Assembly: GCA_028684815.1 (NCBI GenBank)
Contig: JAQUFE010000006.1
Location: 1-64,000 of the forward strand
Origin: Sulfurimonas sp.
Lineage (GTDB): Bacteria; Campylobacterota; Campylobacteria; Campylobacterales; Sulfurimonadaceae
Length of the DNA: 64,000 bases
Direction: 5' to 3'
How positions within the stretch are numbered: position 1 is the first letter of the stretch; each line of letters begins with the position of its first letter. The position numbers and the translations under genes are program-made. The notes beneath the pieces are model-generated. The model saw only the letters and a program-made list of their open reading frames with translations. It did no database searches and was not told where the DNA came from. Positions 9,199-20,180 of this stretch are shown piece after piece.

Positions 9199-10557
9199 TT
9201 AAAATAGCTGGGTTGCCCAGTTCCAAAATTTGCTAAAAACTCCAGCTTCATCACTCTTCTTATCTTTTTTTGATCCTAAAGAGACCATTTTTTGTTCTTG
9301 CTCCTCTTCAGTTGAGGGCGCGATAGGAATCTCACTCTCAGAAGAGAAGTTTACTTTACTTTGTGAAACAGGTGTTTCGTTTGAGTGTCGAACTCTCTTG
9401 TTTACATCTATCTCATAAGGAGTATAGTATTTTGCACTATACATAACTAAACCAATAGCACTTGAAAACTCTGCACTTCTTAAGTTGTCAAAAAGTCCAT
9501 CCATCTCAATAGGACGAGCTAAACGAACAGGAACTGAACCAAATGTAGCCACTGCTAGCTCTCTGATGCCCTCCATTTTTGAAAAACCACCAGTTAAAAC
9601 TATGCCAGCTCCAAGTTGGTCTTTAAGACCACTGTTCTCAATAAACTGAGCTAATATCATAAGTGTCTCTTCCACTCTAGCAAAGATAACATTGTGAACT
9701 ACTTCAAGGGATACTTCGTGAGTAGTGTTTTCATCTCCTATGATAGGAAGCTCTATAAGTTCATGGGCTGGCTCTAGAAGCGAACCATAATTTAGTTTTA
9801 CACTATCAGCAATATTTAGTGGAGTATGGAGTGCCATAGACAAGTCGCTTGTAACATGGTTTGAACCAACTCCTAAAAAATCATTATATCTGATGGAGTT
9901 TCCAGAGTGAATAGTGATATTACTTGTGTTTCCACCCATATCAATAACTGCAACTCCAAGCTCTTTTTCATCAGGATTTAGTGTAGCTATGGAAGATGCA
10001 TAACCATTTAAGACTACATTTTCTACTTCTACACCAGCTCCACGAACAGCCTTTTTAAGGTTGTTTAGATTTGACTTTTGAGTAGTTATGATGTGAGCTT
10101 CAACTTCTAGTCTTGAAGCGTTCATACCAAGTGGATCTTCTATAAAATCTTGATCATCAACTTTAAAGTTAAAAGGAAGAGCGTGTAGTATCTCATACTC
10201 GTTTGGAATATTAGCGTTATAAACAGAGGTGTTCATAACTCTCTCAATCTCTTTAAAACTTACTTCTTTGTTTTGAATATTTACAATACCGTTTGAGTTT
10301 AGACTTTTAGTATATGCACCAGATATAGAGACTATAGCGGTTTTTACATCACTACCAGATACTCTTTTTGCATCATTAATTGCAGTTTTTATAGATTTAG
10401 AAGCTAACTCTATATTTGTTATGCTTCCTCTCTTTAAACCTTGTGCTTTTGATATGCCAGCACCCGTTATGGATACTGAATCATCATCGGCAATCTCAGC
10501 AATGATAGCACATATCTTAGTGGAACCAATATCTATGGCTAAAACAGTTCTGCTCAA
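9199..10557 (-). CDS. ftsA: Cell division protein FtsA
   Basis: Actin-like ATPase motifs (LAIDIGSTKI, VIDMGGNTSN, IVLTGGFSKMEG); adjacent to ftsZ. Confidence 0.96.
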   Translation of the reverse strand: MSRTVLAIDIGSTKICAIIAEIADDDSVSITGAGISKAQGLKRGSITNIELASKSIKTAINDAKRVSGSDVKTAIVSISGAYTKSLNSNGIVNIQNKEVSFKEIERVMNTSVYNANIPNEYEILHALPFNFKVDDQDFIEDPLGMNASRLEVEAHIITTQKSNLNNLKKAVRGAGVEVENVVLNGYASSIATLNPDEKELGVAVIDMGGNTSNITIHSGNSIRYNDFLGVGSNHVTSDLSMALHTPLNIADSVKLNYGSLLEPAHELIELPIIGDENTTHEVSLEVVHNVIFARVEETLMILAQFIENSGLKDQLGAGIVLTGGFSKMEGIRELAVATFGSVPVRLARPIEMDGLFDNLRSAEFSSAIGLVMYSAKYYTPYEIDVNKRVRHSNETPVSQSKVNFSSESEIPIAPSTEEEQEQKMVSLGSKKDKKSDEAGVFSKFWNWATQLF

Positions 10558-10558
10558 C

Positions 10559-12025
10559 TTAGAGTCCTTGAATAAATATCTCTGATTTGTACTTGCTTTG
10601 GAGGGTTTTTACTAAACCTTCATTAAACAAGTTACCTTTAATTTTAACGATTGGATTGTTAAAATTGTTATTTGTATTGTCAAGCAGTTTTTGTTCCAAG
10701 ATGTTATAGAGAACAATTTTTCCACCATTTAAAGGTATAAAACCTCTTTTGTGCTGAGTTGCAAAAAGAGCATTTAAAAATTCATTAGCCTCTGCTTCTT
10801 CAAGATTTGCAATCTTGCTTGCATCTTGATTTGTTATAAAGTCTGTAGTGTCACCTTTAAATGTTTCAAGAGAATTTTTAGCTAATTCTAAAAGCTTACT
10901 ACTTTTTTGCGCTTGTACATACTCTGGTAAGATATCTTCTTTTGCATCTTCATAGCTCTTTACACTAGATGGAATAGTCTTTAGTAGCTCAAATGTAAAG
11001 TACTCATCTCCCACTAAGATAGGTTTTAGCAAAGGAGAAGTTGGAGACGTTTTTGAAATAGTCTCTAATACTTCCTCGTTGTAAGGATTATTTGAAGCTG
11101 AAATGATAGTAGTTGTTACCTCTACATCAGGAGCTAGATTTCCTTTTTTGTACTCTATGTAAGCTCTAAGAGCTGCATCTTTAGTAGCCTTTGCATCTAG
11201 CTTTGCTATAACCGAAGCTCCTGCACCCTCAAGTGGAAGTATCTTGCCATCAGAGTCTTTGAGTTGAAGTTTATTGTCGTTATAGTAATCTTCTATCTCT
11301 TTATCTTCATATTTTCCAGATATTCTTGCTTGTTGTATAAACTTAACTTCATACATAACTTCACTCATAAAATTTTGTTTGTTTTTCTCCCAATATGGCA
11401 TAAGAGCTTCATCAGAAGTATCTACTTGAATACTCTCATCACTTACGATTTTATACTCTATTCTATCCGCTATATTTAATATATCTTCTATAATATTAAG
11501 CTCATTTTGGCTTGCATCAACTGGTAATAAATTTAAAGTTTTTTGGATTAAAAGCTCTTTTTTTATATCTGCTTCATACTCTTTTGTGGTCATATTGTTT
11601 CTTGATAAAACTTGCTTATAGATCTCTTTGTCAAATACACCATCTCTAAAGAAAAACTCTTTAGTTTTAAGTCTCTCTAAAACTTCGTCATCACTTACAT
11701 CTAAATCATAATAGATTCCAAGATTTAGAACTAATGCTTGGTCCATGAGTTGTTTTAGTGCTTGTGATTGCAGTCCAAAACTTTTTGCTTTTTCTTCATC
11801 AAAGTTACCTTGAAACATCTCATTGTATTGAGCATATAGGTTTGAATAAGTTTTTTGAAGTTCGCCTATGGTTATTTCAACGTCTCCAACCTTTGCAGCA
11901 GCCCCAGCCTTGTCTCCATAAGAGTATTGTCCCCAGCCAACAAAACCTGCTCCAACAAAAGCTATAGTTGAAATCCAGATAGTTATTATGAGATATTTTT
12001 TATGTCTTTGCATCCATGTAATCAT
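10559..12025 (-). CDS. PpiD/SurA_N-like membrane-anchored periplasmic chaperone
   Basis: N-terminal TM plus SurA_N-like region (GDVEITIGELQ...); no clear parvulin catalytic core seen. Confidence 0.7.
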   Translation of the reverse strand: MITWMQRHKKYLIITIWISTIAFVGAGFVGWGQYSYGDKAGAAAKVGDVEITIGELQKTYSNLYAQYNEMFQGNFDEEKAKSFGLQSQALKQLMDQALVLNLGIYYDLDVSDDEVLERLKTKEFFFRDGVFDKEIYKQVLSRNNMTTKEYEADIKKELLIQKTLNLLPVDASQNELNIIEDILNIADRIEYKIVSDESIQVDTSDEALMPYWEKNKQNFMSEVMYEVKFIQQARISGKYEDKEIEDYYNDNKLQLKDSDGKILPLEGAGASVIAKLDAKATKDAALRAYIEYKKGNLAPDVEVTTTIISASNNPYNEEVLETISKTSPTSPLLKPILVGDEYFTFELLKTIPSSVKSYEDAKEDILPEYVQAQKSSKLLELAKNSLETFKGDTTDFITNQDASKIANLEEAEANEFLNALFATQHKRGFIPLNGGKIVLYNILEQKLLDNTNNNFNNPIVKIKGNLFNEGLVKTLQSKYKSEIFIQGL

Positions 12026-12193
12026 ATTATTTTTACCTTATCGTGCGATATTTTTGTAATTCTAGGTAAATTCGCATTAAACCTTGATAAAAGGATACTT
12101 TAACTTGTTTATCCCTAATATTTAAAAATGTTTTAAGAGTGTTTTTTTGATTATGTTATAGTGGGTTTTTTAAATGAAAAGGTTTGTAAATAG

Positions 12194-13504
12194 ATGAAAA
12201 ATGAAGAACTAAAAAAAAGAGACTTAAAAGTTTTGTGGCATCCTTGTACACAGATGAAAGATCATGAGAAACTACCACTTATTCCTATAAAAAGAGCCTA
12301 TGGAGTCTATCTTGAAGATTTTGAGGAAAATATTTTTATAGATGCTATTAGTAGTTGGTGGGTAAATATCTTTGGGCACACAAATGCCTATATAAATGAA
12401 AAGATAAAAGAGCAGTTAGCTAGCCTAGAACATGTTATCTTAGCTGGTTTTACACATGAGCAAGTAGTACGTCTCTCAGAAAGGCTTGTAAAACTTACGC
12501 CAGATGGGCTAAGTAAGTGTTTTTACTCAGATAATGGTTCAAGTGCTATAGAAGTGGCTCTAAAGATGAGTTATCATGCTCATAAAAATGATGGAAAAAT
12601 TGGCAAAGATATCTTTGTCTCACTCACAAACTCTTATCATGGAGAGACTATTGGAGCTTTGAGTGTTGGCGATGTGGAACTTTACAAACAGACTTATGAG
12701 CCGCTTTTACTAAAAACCTTGCAGACTCCAGTTCCTATAGATGCGAGCACCTTAGCTGCAAAAGAGGCTGCTCAAATATTTGAGCAGTTATGTAAAGAGA
12801 GGTCACACGAGATAAGTGCCATCATACTAGAACCACTTGTTCAGGGTGCTGGATATATGCATATGTATGATAAAGAGTTTTTAGTTTTAGTCCGTGAGAT
12901 TTGCTCAAAATATGATGTACACTTAATCGCAGATGAAGTTATGGTTGGTTTTGGGCGAACTGGAGAGCTTTTTGCATGTGAGAGTGCTGGGATTTGTCCT
13001 GATTTTATGGTTCTCTCAAAAGGGCTAACTGGTGGTTATCTTCCTCTCTCCGTAGTTCTAACAACAGATGAAATATATGCTAAATTTTACTGTGATTACA
13101 ATGAACACAAGGCATTTTTACACTCTCACTCATATACAGGAAATGCACTTGCATGTGCAGCTGCAAATGCTACTCTTGATATCTTTGAAAAAGATGATGT
13201 TATAGCGCAAAATAAAAAAACTGCTAAGTATATGGGCGAGAAACTCCAAAGATTTAGTGAGTTAGAAAATGTAGCATCTATTAGACAAACTGGAATGATA
13301 TGTGCCATCGACTTAAAAGGTTATAAGAGTGAAGATAGAGTAGGGTTGAGAGTTTATACTTACGCGTTAGAACATGGAGTCTTACTGCGACCACTCGGAC
13401 ATGTAGTCTATTTTATGCCACCATATATCATCACAAATGAAGAGATAGATAAGATGATGGATGTAGCTTATGATGCTATCTCTGCTCTAAAATATAGTGA
13501 ATGA
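12194..13504 (+). CDS. bioA: Adenosylmethionine-8-amino-7-oxononanoate aminotransferase
   Basis: LWHPCTQMKDHE and SWWVNIFGH signatures; class III aminotransferase. Confidence 0.95.
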   Translation: MKNEELKKRDLKVLWHPCTQMKDHEKLPLIPIKRAYGVYLEDFEENIFIDAISSWWVNIFGHTNAYINEKIKEQLASLEHVILAGFTHEQVVRLSERLVKLTPDGLSKCFYSDNGSSAIEVALKMSYHAHKNDGKIGKDIFVSLTNSYHGETIGALSVGDVELYKQTYEPLLLKTLQTPVPIDASTLAAKEAAQIFEQLCKERSHEISAIILEPLVQGAGYMHMYDKEFLVLVREICSKYDVHLIADEVMVGFGRTGELFACESAGICPDFMVLSKGLTGGYLPLSVVLTTDEIYAKFYCDYNEHKAFLHSHSYTGNALACAAANATLDIFEKDDVIAQNKKTAKYMGEKLQRFSELENVASIRQTGMICAIDLKGYKSEDRVGLRVYTYALEHGVLLRPLGHVVYFMPPYIITNEEIDKMMDVAYDAISALKYSE

Positions 13505-13593
13505 TACTTAAGAGTTTATAGTAGCTAATAAAAAATACTAAGCATAATTTTAAGTGAGTATAAGAGAAGACTAACTAATCAAACCCTCAAGCT

Positions 13594-15300
13594 TTAAGCT
13601 TGAGAGTCTATGTGTTGTTTATCTAAGTTGAAGTGTCTCTCTAGGTCTGCGTTGTAGAGAAGAACTGGAACTACTATGAGTGAGGCTACAACTGCTGCTA
13701 TTGTTCCAAAGATAAGGGCAACTCCTAGCCCTCCAAAGACAGCATCTCCAGCTAAAAGAGTAGATGCTAGGATGATAGCAGCTGCTGTTAGAAAGATAGG
13801 CTTTGCACGAGTGGCTGCAGCGTGTGCTATAGCATCTGCTTTTGTCATCGCTTTTTCATTCATAAGAGACTTTGTAAAGTCTATAAGAAGTAGAGAGTTT
13901 CTTGAGCTTATACCGATGAGAGCGATAAAACCAATAAGTGAAGTCGCCGTTAGGAAAAAAGTATCTGTTGTAAAGATATCCATAATCCAGTGACCGACAA
14001 TGACTCCGATGATGGATAAAAACGAACCTAAGAGAATGATGCCACTTAGCGTATAACTTTTATAGTAGATGACCATAAGTAGAAATATCAAAATAAGTGC
14101 AGCTATAAAAGCAGCCCCAAGCTCTACAAAAGTATCAAGTGTTACTTCCATCTCTCCATCCCACATAAGTTTATAGACCTTTTTACTCTCTTTATCTGTT
14201 AACTCTAAGTTAAAAAGACCAATCTTCTCAATCAAATACTTATCACTAAAAGTATCAATAATAGTGTCTCTTGCTTGCATAAGAGGATAGACTTGTGAAA
14301 CCATGTCTGTCTCAGCTACAACATTTGTCATTTGATGCAAGTTTTTACTCATGATAAGCGGATTTGACTTTTTAGGATATATGCTAACTAACTCAGTGAT
14401 GGGAATCATCATGCCTTGAGCATTCATAAGTTTTAAAGATGCAAGCTTGGCTTTTACAGAGTTTAAATCTTTTGATGAAAATCTTTTTGATTCTCTGCTT
14501 AATGAGAGATAGATTGGAATCTGATCATTGTAAATATCAGAGTTTTTAACACTAATCTCCATCCCCTCAAAAGCTAAGTATATGATGTCATTTAGCTGTT
14601 TTACACTAACTCCTGAGCGAGCTACTTTTGTACTGTTTACCTGAATCTCAAACTTGTCATAAATATCATCTTGCATAACATCTACATCTACTAAGCCATC
14701 AGTCTTTTTAAAGACCTCACTAACTCTGTTTGAAAGCTCTCTTATTCCATCGGCATCACTACCATAGATTTCAGCAACAACAGCTGCTAAGACAGGAGGA
14801 CCAGCTGGAGGTTCTACAAAAGAGACAACAGTACCTTCATAGATAGATGCACAGTTTTTTATAATGAGAGGGCGGATGCGTTGTACCATCATATATGATG
14901 GCTCGCTTCTGTCGTGTTTTTTTGTAAGGTTTAAGACTATTTCAGCTTCGTGTTCGCTGTTTTTAAAGTGCGAACCTTTGATAAGTCCAGCAAAATCAAG
15001 AGGCGCTCCCATGCCTAAAAACACCTCTATATCAAGGACTTCATCCTCCCTTTGGAGTTGTTCAACTACACAATCAGTTACACGCTTAGTCTGCTCTACA
15101 GAGCTTCCATTTGCTAGGGTTGTGTAGATGTTGAAAGTGTCGTTATTTTTGCCTGGAAGCATCTTTGCTAAAACCATTTTTGAAGGCGCTATCATAAGGA
15201 TTGAGAGTATAAAAGCTATCAAAGTTGCTAAGAGTATAAGTCTTCTTTTAGCTGAACTCTCTATGCCTTTTCTTACTGCATTTTCAAACTTTTTAAACAT
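13594..15300 (-). CDS. RND efflux transporter, C-terminal half encoded separately
   Basis: Begins at the inter-half amphipathic helix (MFKKFENAVRKGIESS...) and carries the second TM set (FIALIGISSRNSLLLIDF). Confidence 0.9.
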   Translation of the reverse strand: MFKKFENAVRKGIESSAKRRLILLATLIAFILSILMIAPSKMVLAKMLPGKNNDTFNIYTTLANGSSVEQTKRVTDCVVEQLQREDEVLDIEVFLGMGAPLDFAGLIKGSHFKNSEHEAEIVLNLTKKHDRSEPSYMMVQRIRPLIIKNCASIYEGTVVSFVEPPAGPPVLAAVVAEIYGSDADGIRELSNRVSEVFKKTDGLVDVDVMQDDIYDKFEIQVNSTKVARSGVSVKQLNDIIYLAFEGMEISVKNSDIYNDQIPIYLSLSRESKRFSSKDLNSVKAKLASLKLMNAQGMMIPITELVSIYPKKSNPLIMSKNLHQMTNVVAETDMVSQVYPLMQARDTIIDTFSDKYLIEKIGLFNLELTDKESKKVYKLMWDGEMEVTLDTFVELGAAFIAALILIFLLMVIYYKSYTLSGIILLGSFLSIIGVIVGHWIMDIFTTDTFFLTATSLIGFIALIGISSRNSLLLIDFTKSLMNEKAMTKADAIAHAAATRAKPIFLTAAAIILASTLLAGDAVFGGLGVALIFGTIAAVVASLIVVPVLLYNADLERHFNLDKQHIDSQA

Positions 15301-16892
15301 TAATTACTCCCTTCTTTAGAAAAATCTGGTCGCTTTAGCATCCTAACAGCTAAGTAAGGTGTAAAGATGTACGCAACAAATAGAGATGCTATAAGTGCTA
15401 CTGGAACATTTGCAGGGATTGGCTTCATAAACTGACCCATCATCTGTCCAACAAAAGCCATAGGAACCATAGTCATAATGATGGCAAGAGTAGCAATATT
15501 TGTAGGTGGCCCTATCTCATCAGTTGCACGAACTATGAGGTTGTCTGCATCACAATGGGCTGATTCTTTGTCATAGTAGTGTCTATGAATATTTTCTATC
15601 ACGATAATTGCGGCATCTACTAAAAGACCAAGTGAGAGCAAAAATGCAAAGAGTGTAATTCTGTTTATGGTTTGACCTGTTAAGTAGGCTACAAAAAGGG
15701 TTATAGCTAAGATGGCAGGGACTGTAAAGGTAACTATAAGTGACTCTCTCCATCCAAGAACAAGCGCTAATAATATAGCAATAATAACGATAGATAAAAT
15801 TAGATGAAATACAAGCTCATTAACAGCCTCATTTGCTCTTTCTCCATCATTTCTTGTAATGACATAACTAATGCCATCTTCTTTAAGAGTTGACTTATAA
15901 GTCTCAAGCTCACTCTTTACTGCATCTGCAATAACGACCGCATTTGTACCTTGAAGTTTTGATACTGTTAGAGTTACTTGATCTCTAAGAGCTGTAAACT
16001 CACCATTCTCATCTCTAACGCTAATTTGAACAGATTTGAAGTTTTGAATGTCATAAGACTTCTCAACCCTAGCAACCTGACCTAGTTGGATAGTTGAACC
16101 CATATACTGAGCTACTATGATATTTTCTATATCTTTGGCACTTTCTATGGCATTTTTTACACCAACCATAATGATTTTGTTATCATCAGTACGGTTTTTA
16201 ACAGCTGGAACGCTGTATGAGAGAGATTGCACAGCTTGAACAATCTGCCCCATAGATAGGTTATAACCTGAGAGTTTATTAAGATCTACTTCTATATTAA
16301 ACTGAGTTTTATTTCCGCCCTTTAGCTCCGTGACGGCAACATTTTTAAGTCCGTTTATATGGTGTTGGATATTTTTTACTCTATCATAGAGTTCAGTCTT
16401 GCTCATCTCTTTGTTGTTTGAGTAAAAAGCAACTGAGACAACAGGAATATCAACATCTATATCAAGAGGCTTGATGATGGGATTCATCGCCCCTTTTGGG
16501 AAGATATCTGAGTTTTGCATTATCTTGTCATAGATCTTTAGGTTTGAGTCCTCTTTTGCCTCTCCTATGAAAAATGCAGCGTTTACGACACCAACATTAT
16601 CCATAGCAGTTCCCATGATATGCTCAACACCCTTTACCTCTTTTAGCTTTCGCTCTAGTGGTTGAACTATGACTTTTTGTATCTCAGCGGCACTCGCACC
16701 TGGGAGCGCTACTATAACCGTAGAACCACTCACAACCATTTGAGGATTTTCTTCTCGTGGCATTATCATAAGTGAGAGATAACCAATAGAGAGTAAAAAT
16801 ATTCCAAGTACAATAGTAAGAGGATTCCTTAAAAATCCGCATGCTAATTTTCCAGCCCAATCATTAGGCTTATAAGGTTTTAAATTGTTCAT
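15300..16892 (-). CDS. RND efflux transporter, N-terminal half encoded separately
   Basis: First TM plus porter domain plus TM set (LSLGLLVDAAIIVIENI); stops after the first half; TAATG overlap with the next gene. Confidence 0.9.
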   Translation of the reverse strand: MNNLKPYKPNDWAGKLACGFLRNPLTIVLGIFLLSIGYLSLMIMPREENPQMVVSGSTVIVALPGASAAEIQKVIVQPLERKLKEVKGVEHIMGTAMDNVGVVNAAFFIGEAKEDSNLKIYDKIMQNSDIFPKGAMNPIIKPLDIDVDIPVVSVAFYSNNKEMSKTELYDRVKNIQHHINGLKNVAVTELKGGNKTQFNIEVDLNKLSGYNLSMGQIVQAVQSLSYSVPAVKNRTDDNKIIMVGVKNAIESAKDIENIIVAQYMGSTIQLGQVARVEKSYDIQNFKSVQISVRDENGEFTALRDQVTLTVSKLQGTNAVVIADAVKSELETYKSTLKEDGISYVITRNDGERANEAVNELVFHLILSIVIIAILLALVLGWRESLIVTFTVPAILAITLFVAYLTGQTINRITLFAFLLSLGLLVDAAIIVIENIHRHYYDKESAHCDADNLIVRATDEIGPPTNIATLAIIMTMVPMAFVGQMMGQFMKPIPANVPVALIASLFVAYIFTPYLAVRMLKRPDFSKEGSN

Positions 16893-16900
16893 AATTGCAC

Positions 16901-17647
16901 CTAATCTATCTCTACTGTAGCGTACATACCAGGATAAACCGATTTGCTATTGCTCTTAAATGAGACTTTGATTTTAAAAGTGTGTGTCATTGGATTTGAA
17001 CTAGGTATGATGGCAGTCACTTCGCCGATGCTGTTGATGCCAATAGATGGAATCTTTACTATCACTTTTTTACCATGTTCAATGCGACCTAAATCTCCCT
17101 CAGCAATCTCAGCAGAGATTTTAAGACTACTCAAATCCGAGAGAATGATAGCTGGCATCCCAGGCATTGCCATCTCTCCAACTTTGATATTTTTAGCGAC
17201 TACAACACCTGCATTTGGTGCTTTTACATTTAGGTATCTATACTGATTTTGCACCTCTTGAAGTCTTGCTTTTGCGATTGATACCATATCTTGAAGATTA
17301 AGTGCAGCTAGTTCTAGGTTTTCAACCTCATATTTTGAGACCATATCTTGAGCTAATAATCTTTTATATCTATCTAGGTTTAGCACAATATTTGAGTATT
17401 GATTTTGATACATTTGAAGACTTAGTTCAGCTTGTCTTTTGGCTGAATCTATCTCTCTTGAGTCTATAGAGTAGAGGATTTGATCTTTAATTACTCTCTC
17501 TCCCTCACTTACATTTACTTGAGTTACAAAACCCATAAAACGGCTTGTAATCATCTTCTGGTTATCTGAAATAACGCTTCCTGAGAGTGTAAGTGTCTCA
17601 GCTATTAAGGATGCTGATATTGCCATTAGTATTAAAAATTTTTTCAT
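16901..17647 (-). CDS. Membrane fusion protein (HlyD/AcrA family)
   Basis: Biotinyl-lipoyl-like halves flanking coiled coil; operon with RND and TolC-like genes. Confidence 0.9.
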   Translation of the reverse strand: MKKFLILMAISASLIAETLTLSGSVISDNQKMITSRFMGFVTQVNVSEGERVIKDQILYSIDSREIDSAKRQAELSLQMYQNQYSNIVLNLDRYKRLLAQDMVSKYEVENLELAALNLQDMVSIAKARLQEVQNQYRYLNVKAPNAGVVVAKNIKVGEMAMPGMPAIILSDLSSLKISAEIAEGDLGRIEHGKKVIVKIPSIGINSIGEVTAIIPSSNPMTHTFKIKVSFKSNSKSVYPGMYATVEID

Positions 17648-19035
17648 TATCTATTTTCTCCATTTGCTAATTTTTCTAATGCAAAAATACGTTCATTTCT
17701 TTTGTTTTTTGCCATTTGTAATTCTAAGATTTTTTGGATTTGCTCAGATTGCTTGATGATAACATCGCTCATAGAGACAAGTTTTTCTCTATATCTACCC
17801 TCGTAGTTTTTGTATATCTCATTTGCAAGCAACAGCTCTTTGTTTAGCGAACTTATCTCTAGGTTATAAGAAGCTATCTCTGTTCTTATTTTATCAACTT
17901 TTAGTGTGATACCTTTTTTTGCTAGTTCTACTTGTGTCTTAGTTTTGAGTTGGTCAATGCGAGATTTTTCTATCTTTGCTCCATCTATTCCACCGTTAAA
18001 AATATTCCAAGTAAGCCTAGCTCCAACAGTGTAAGCTTTATGGTCGTTTGCATCTCCTAAAAACGTATCATCAGCAGTTGAGACTTCCGCAAAAGCTCCA
18101 ATCATTGGATAGTAAGAAGATTTTGATACATTTAGCATACTTTTGTGAATTTCTAAGCCTGTTGTTGCTCTTTTAATATCTAGGTTGTTGTTTAAAATAT
18201 CGCTGTCGTTAAACTCTGGCATTGCTACATCTGAAATAGTTGTAGTAATATCTTTTACTTTTTCATTTAATAAAAAACTTATAAAGTGGCAGAGTAGCTC
18301 TTGATTTGACTTCATTTGAAGTAGGAGTCTCTCTACATTTCCTTTTTTAGCTTGAACTTCAAGGAGATCTACTTTTTTTGCATAACCTACAGCTATCATC
18401 TCCTCTGTCATATTTTCTAGTGTTTCTATATTTGAGAGGATTTTATTTAAGTTTTTAGATGAACTTCTTAGCAGTGCCATGTCATAAAAACTCTTTCTTA
18501 ACTGGTAAATTTGCTCGTTTATAACTTGCTCTTTTTCTAGGCTCTTCATCTTTGACATAGATTCCATAATCTCAACATAACTAGATATCTGAAATCCTGT
18601 AAAAAGAGGCACTTCATACTTTAGTTTACTTTGAAAAAAGTTCCTAGAATCTGGATAGTTTAAGTTGTCTGGTTGTGTAGCTAAGAGTGTGTTTGTATTA
18701 CCTGGTAAGCCACCCATTTGAGCTAAAAACTCATCAAATCCAAAGTCATTAAAATCTGCTTCTCTTGAAGTGAGTTTAAATCCAAACACACTTCCAGCAT
18801 CATTTGATCTTGCAAAGTCTTGCACAAAATCGAGTTTACCCCAATGATTGCCACTAGCTGTATCAATCCCAATTTTTGCAGAGTCCACATCAAGAGATGC
18901 ACTCTTTATCTCTAAGTTCTTTGATTTTAAGATCTCTATAGCTTCATCGAGTGTTAAAGCTTTTGAGATGCCAATATCAGAAGCATTTAAAGCTAGTGCT
19001 ATAAGTAGCACACCAAGCGTTTTTTTCATTAGCAT
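17647..19035 (-). CDS. TolC-family outer membrane efflux protein
   Basis: Signal peptide, coiled-coil repeats, TLDEAIEILKSKN motif. Confidence 0.9.
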   Translation of the reverse strand: MLMKKTLGVLLIALALNASDIGISKALTLDEAIEILKSKNLEIKSASLDVDSAKIGIDTASGNHWGKLDFVQDFARSNDAGSVFGFKLTSREADFNDFGFDEFLAQMGGLPGNTNTLLATQPDNLNYPDSRNFFQSKLKYEVPLFTGFQISSYVEIMESMSKMKSLEKEQVINEQIYQLRKSFYDMALLRSSSKNLNKILSNIETLENMTEEMIAVGYAKKVDLLEVQAKKGNVERLLLQMKSNQELLCHFISFLLNEKVKDITTTISDVAMPEFNDSDILNNNLDIKRATTGLEIHKSMLNVSKSSYYPMIGAFAEVSTADDTFLGDANDHKAYTVGARLTWNIFNGGIDGAKIEKSRIDQLKTKTQVELAKKGITLKVDKIRTEIASYNLEISSLNKELLLANEIYKNYEGRYREKLVSMSDVIIKQSEQIQKILELQMAKNKRNERIFALEKLANGENR

Positions 19036-19251
19036 ATTTCCTTTGTTTGTTGTTATAAATTGATTAAGTTTAGATTATAACATATATTCCTTTTTTGTAT
19101 ATTGACTTAGTTATAAGATTGAAAATGTTTAAGTTTGTAGTGACAATACGAAACTGTTATCAATAGTGATACCCCTTATCATTTTAGTAGTTGTAAAGCT
19201 TTTTAATCTAAATTTGGCTAAAATACCACTTAAAAAAGGCTAATCATAGAT

Positions 19252-19572
19252 ATGCAAACCTTAGTAGATGCCCTAAGATTAAAGGGTAAGATTTATAAAA
19301 AGATGCAAGAGGTCTCTCCAAAAGAGCTTGGCATCAGAAATAAGATAAAGATGTATAAAGCTACTGATATAAGAGGCTATTTTTGGGCTATTTTTGCAAT
19401 TTCTCAAAAGAGTAGGGTGCTGATGAAAGATGTTCATAAGTTTGAAGAGATTTATGAAAAACTTTCTATATATTTTGGGCATGATTTTAAGCATAAGGGA
19501 CTCTTTATAGATGCACCACTCTGTTCTAAAGCAAAAGAAGCACTGGGTTCTAAAGGCTGGAAGATTTACTAA
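19252..19572 (+). CDS. Conserved hypothetical protein preceding coaX
   Basis: Intact ORF abutting coaX start. Confidence 0.6.
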   Translation: MQTLVDALRLKGKIYKKMQEVSPKELGIRNKIKMYKATDIRGYFWAIFAISQKSRVLMKDVHKFEEIYEKLSIYFGHDFKHKGLFIDAPLCSKAKEALGSKGWKIY

Positions 19573-20180
19573 TGCTTTTATGTGATATTGGCAACACTTC
19601 GTATCATTTCTTATCTCGATATGATAGTTTTAAAAAAGATGTAAAGAGTTTTGATGCGAGTGAAGTTAAGCACAAAGTTTACTACATCAGCGTCAATAAA
19701 GATGTAGATGCGAGTTTAAAAAACCTACCAAACTGGATAGATATAAAAACATATATAGATAAAACAAAGTACTATGAGACTATGGGTGTGGATAGGATGA
19801 TGGCTCTTGAGGCGGTAGAGAATGGCATCATTATAGATGCAGGAAGTGCTATAACAGTTGATGTTAAAAGAGATGGAGTCTTTTGTGGTGGGTTTATCTA
19901 CCCTGGACTAAAGGCTATGAACGAGAGTTATAAAAATATCTCTAGCGCACTAGCTTATGAGTTTAACTTTGATATCGACCTACAGATGCTACCAAAAAAC
20001 TCACAAGATGCCATAAGTTACGGCTACCTAAAAACGCTCTACTGTGAAGTGATGTCACATAAGATGGAGATAATCTTAACAGGTGGAGATGCAAACTTAT
20101 TTGCTAAAATCTTTAAAGATGCAAGAGTAGATGAAGACTTAGTTTTTAAGGGGATGAAAAAGTTTATCTATGACTTTTAG
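19572..20180 (+). CDS. coaX: Type III pantothenate kinase
   Basis: LLCDIGNTSYHF, GVDRMMALEAV, IIDAGSAITVD motifs. Confidence 0.92.
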   Translation: MLLCDIGNTSYHFLSRYDSFKKDVKSFDASEVKHKVYYISVNKDVDASLKNLPNWIDIKTYIDKTKYYETMGVDRMMALEAVENGIIIDAGSAITVDVKRDGVFCGGFIYPGLKAMNESYKNISSALAYEFNFDIDLQMLPKNSQDAISYGYLKTLYCEVMSHKMEIILTGGDANLFAKIFKDARVDEDLVFKGMKKFIYDF

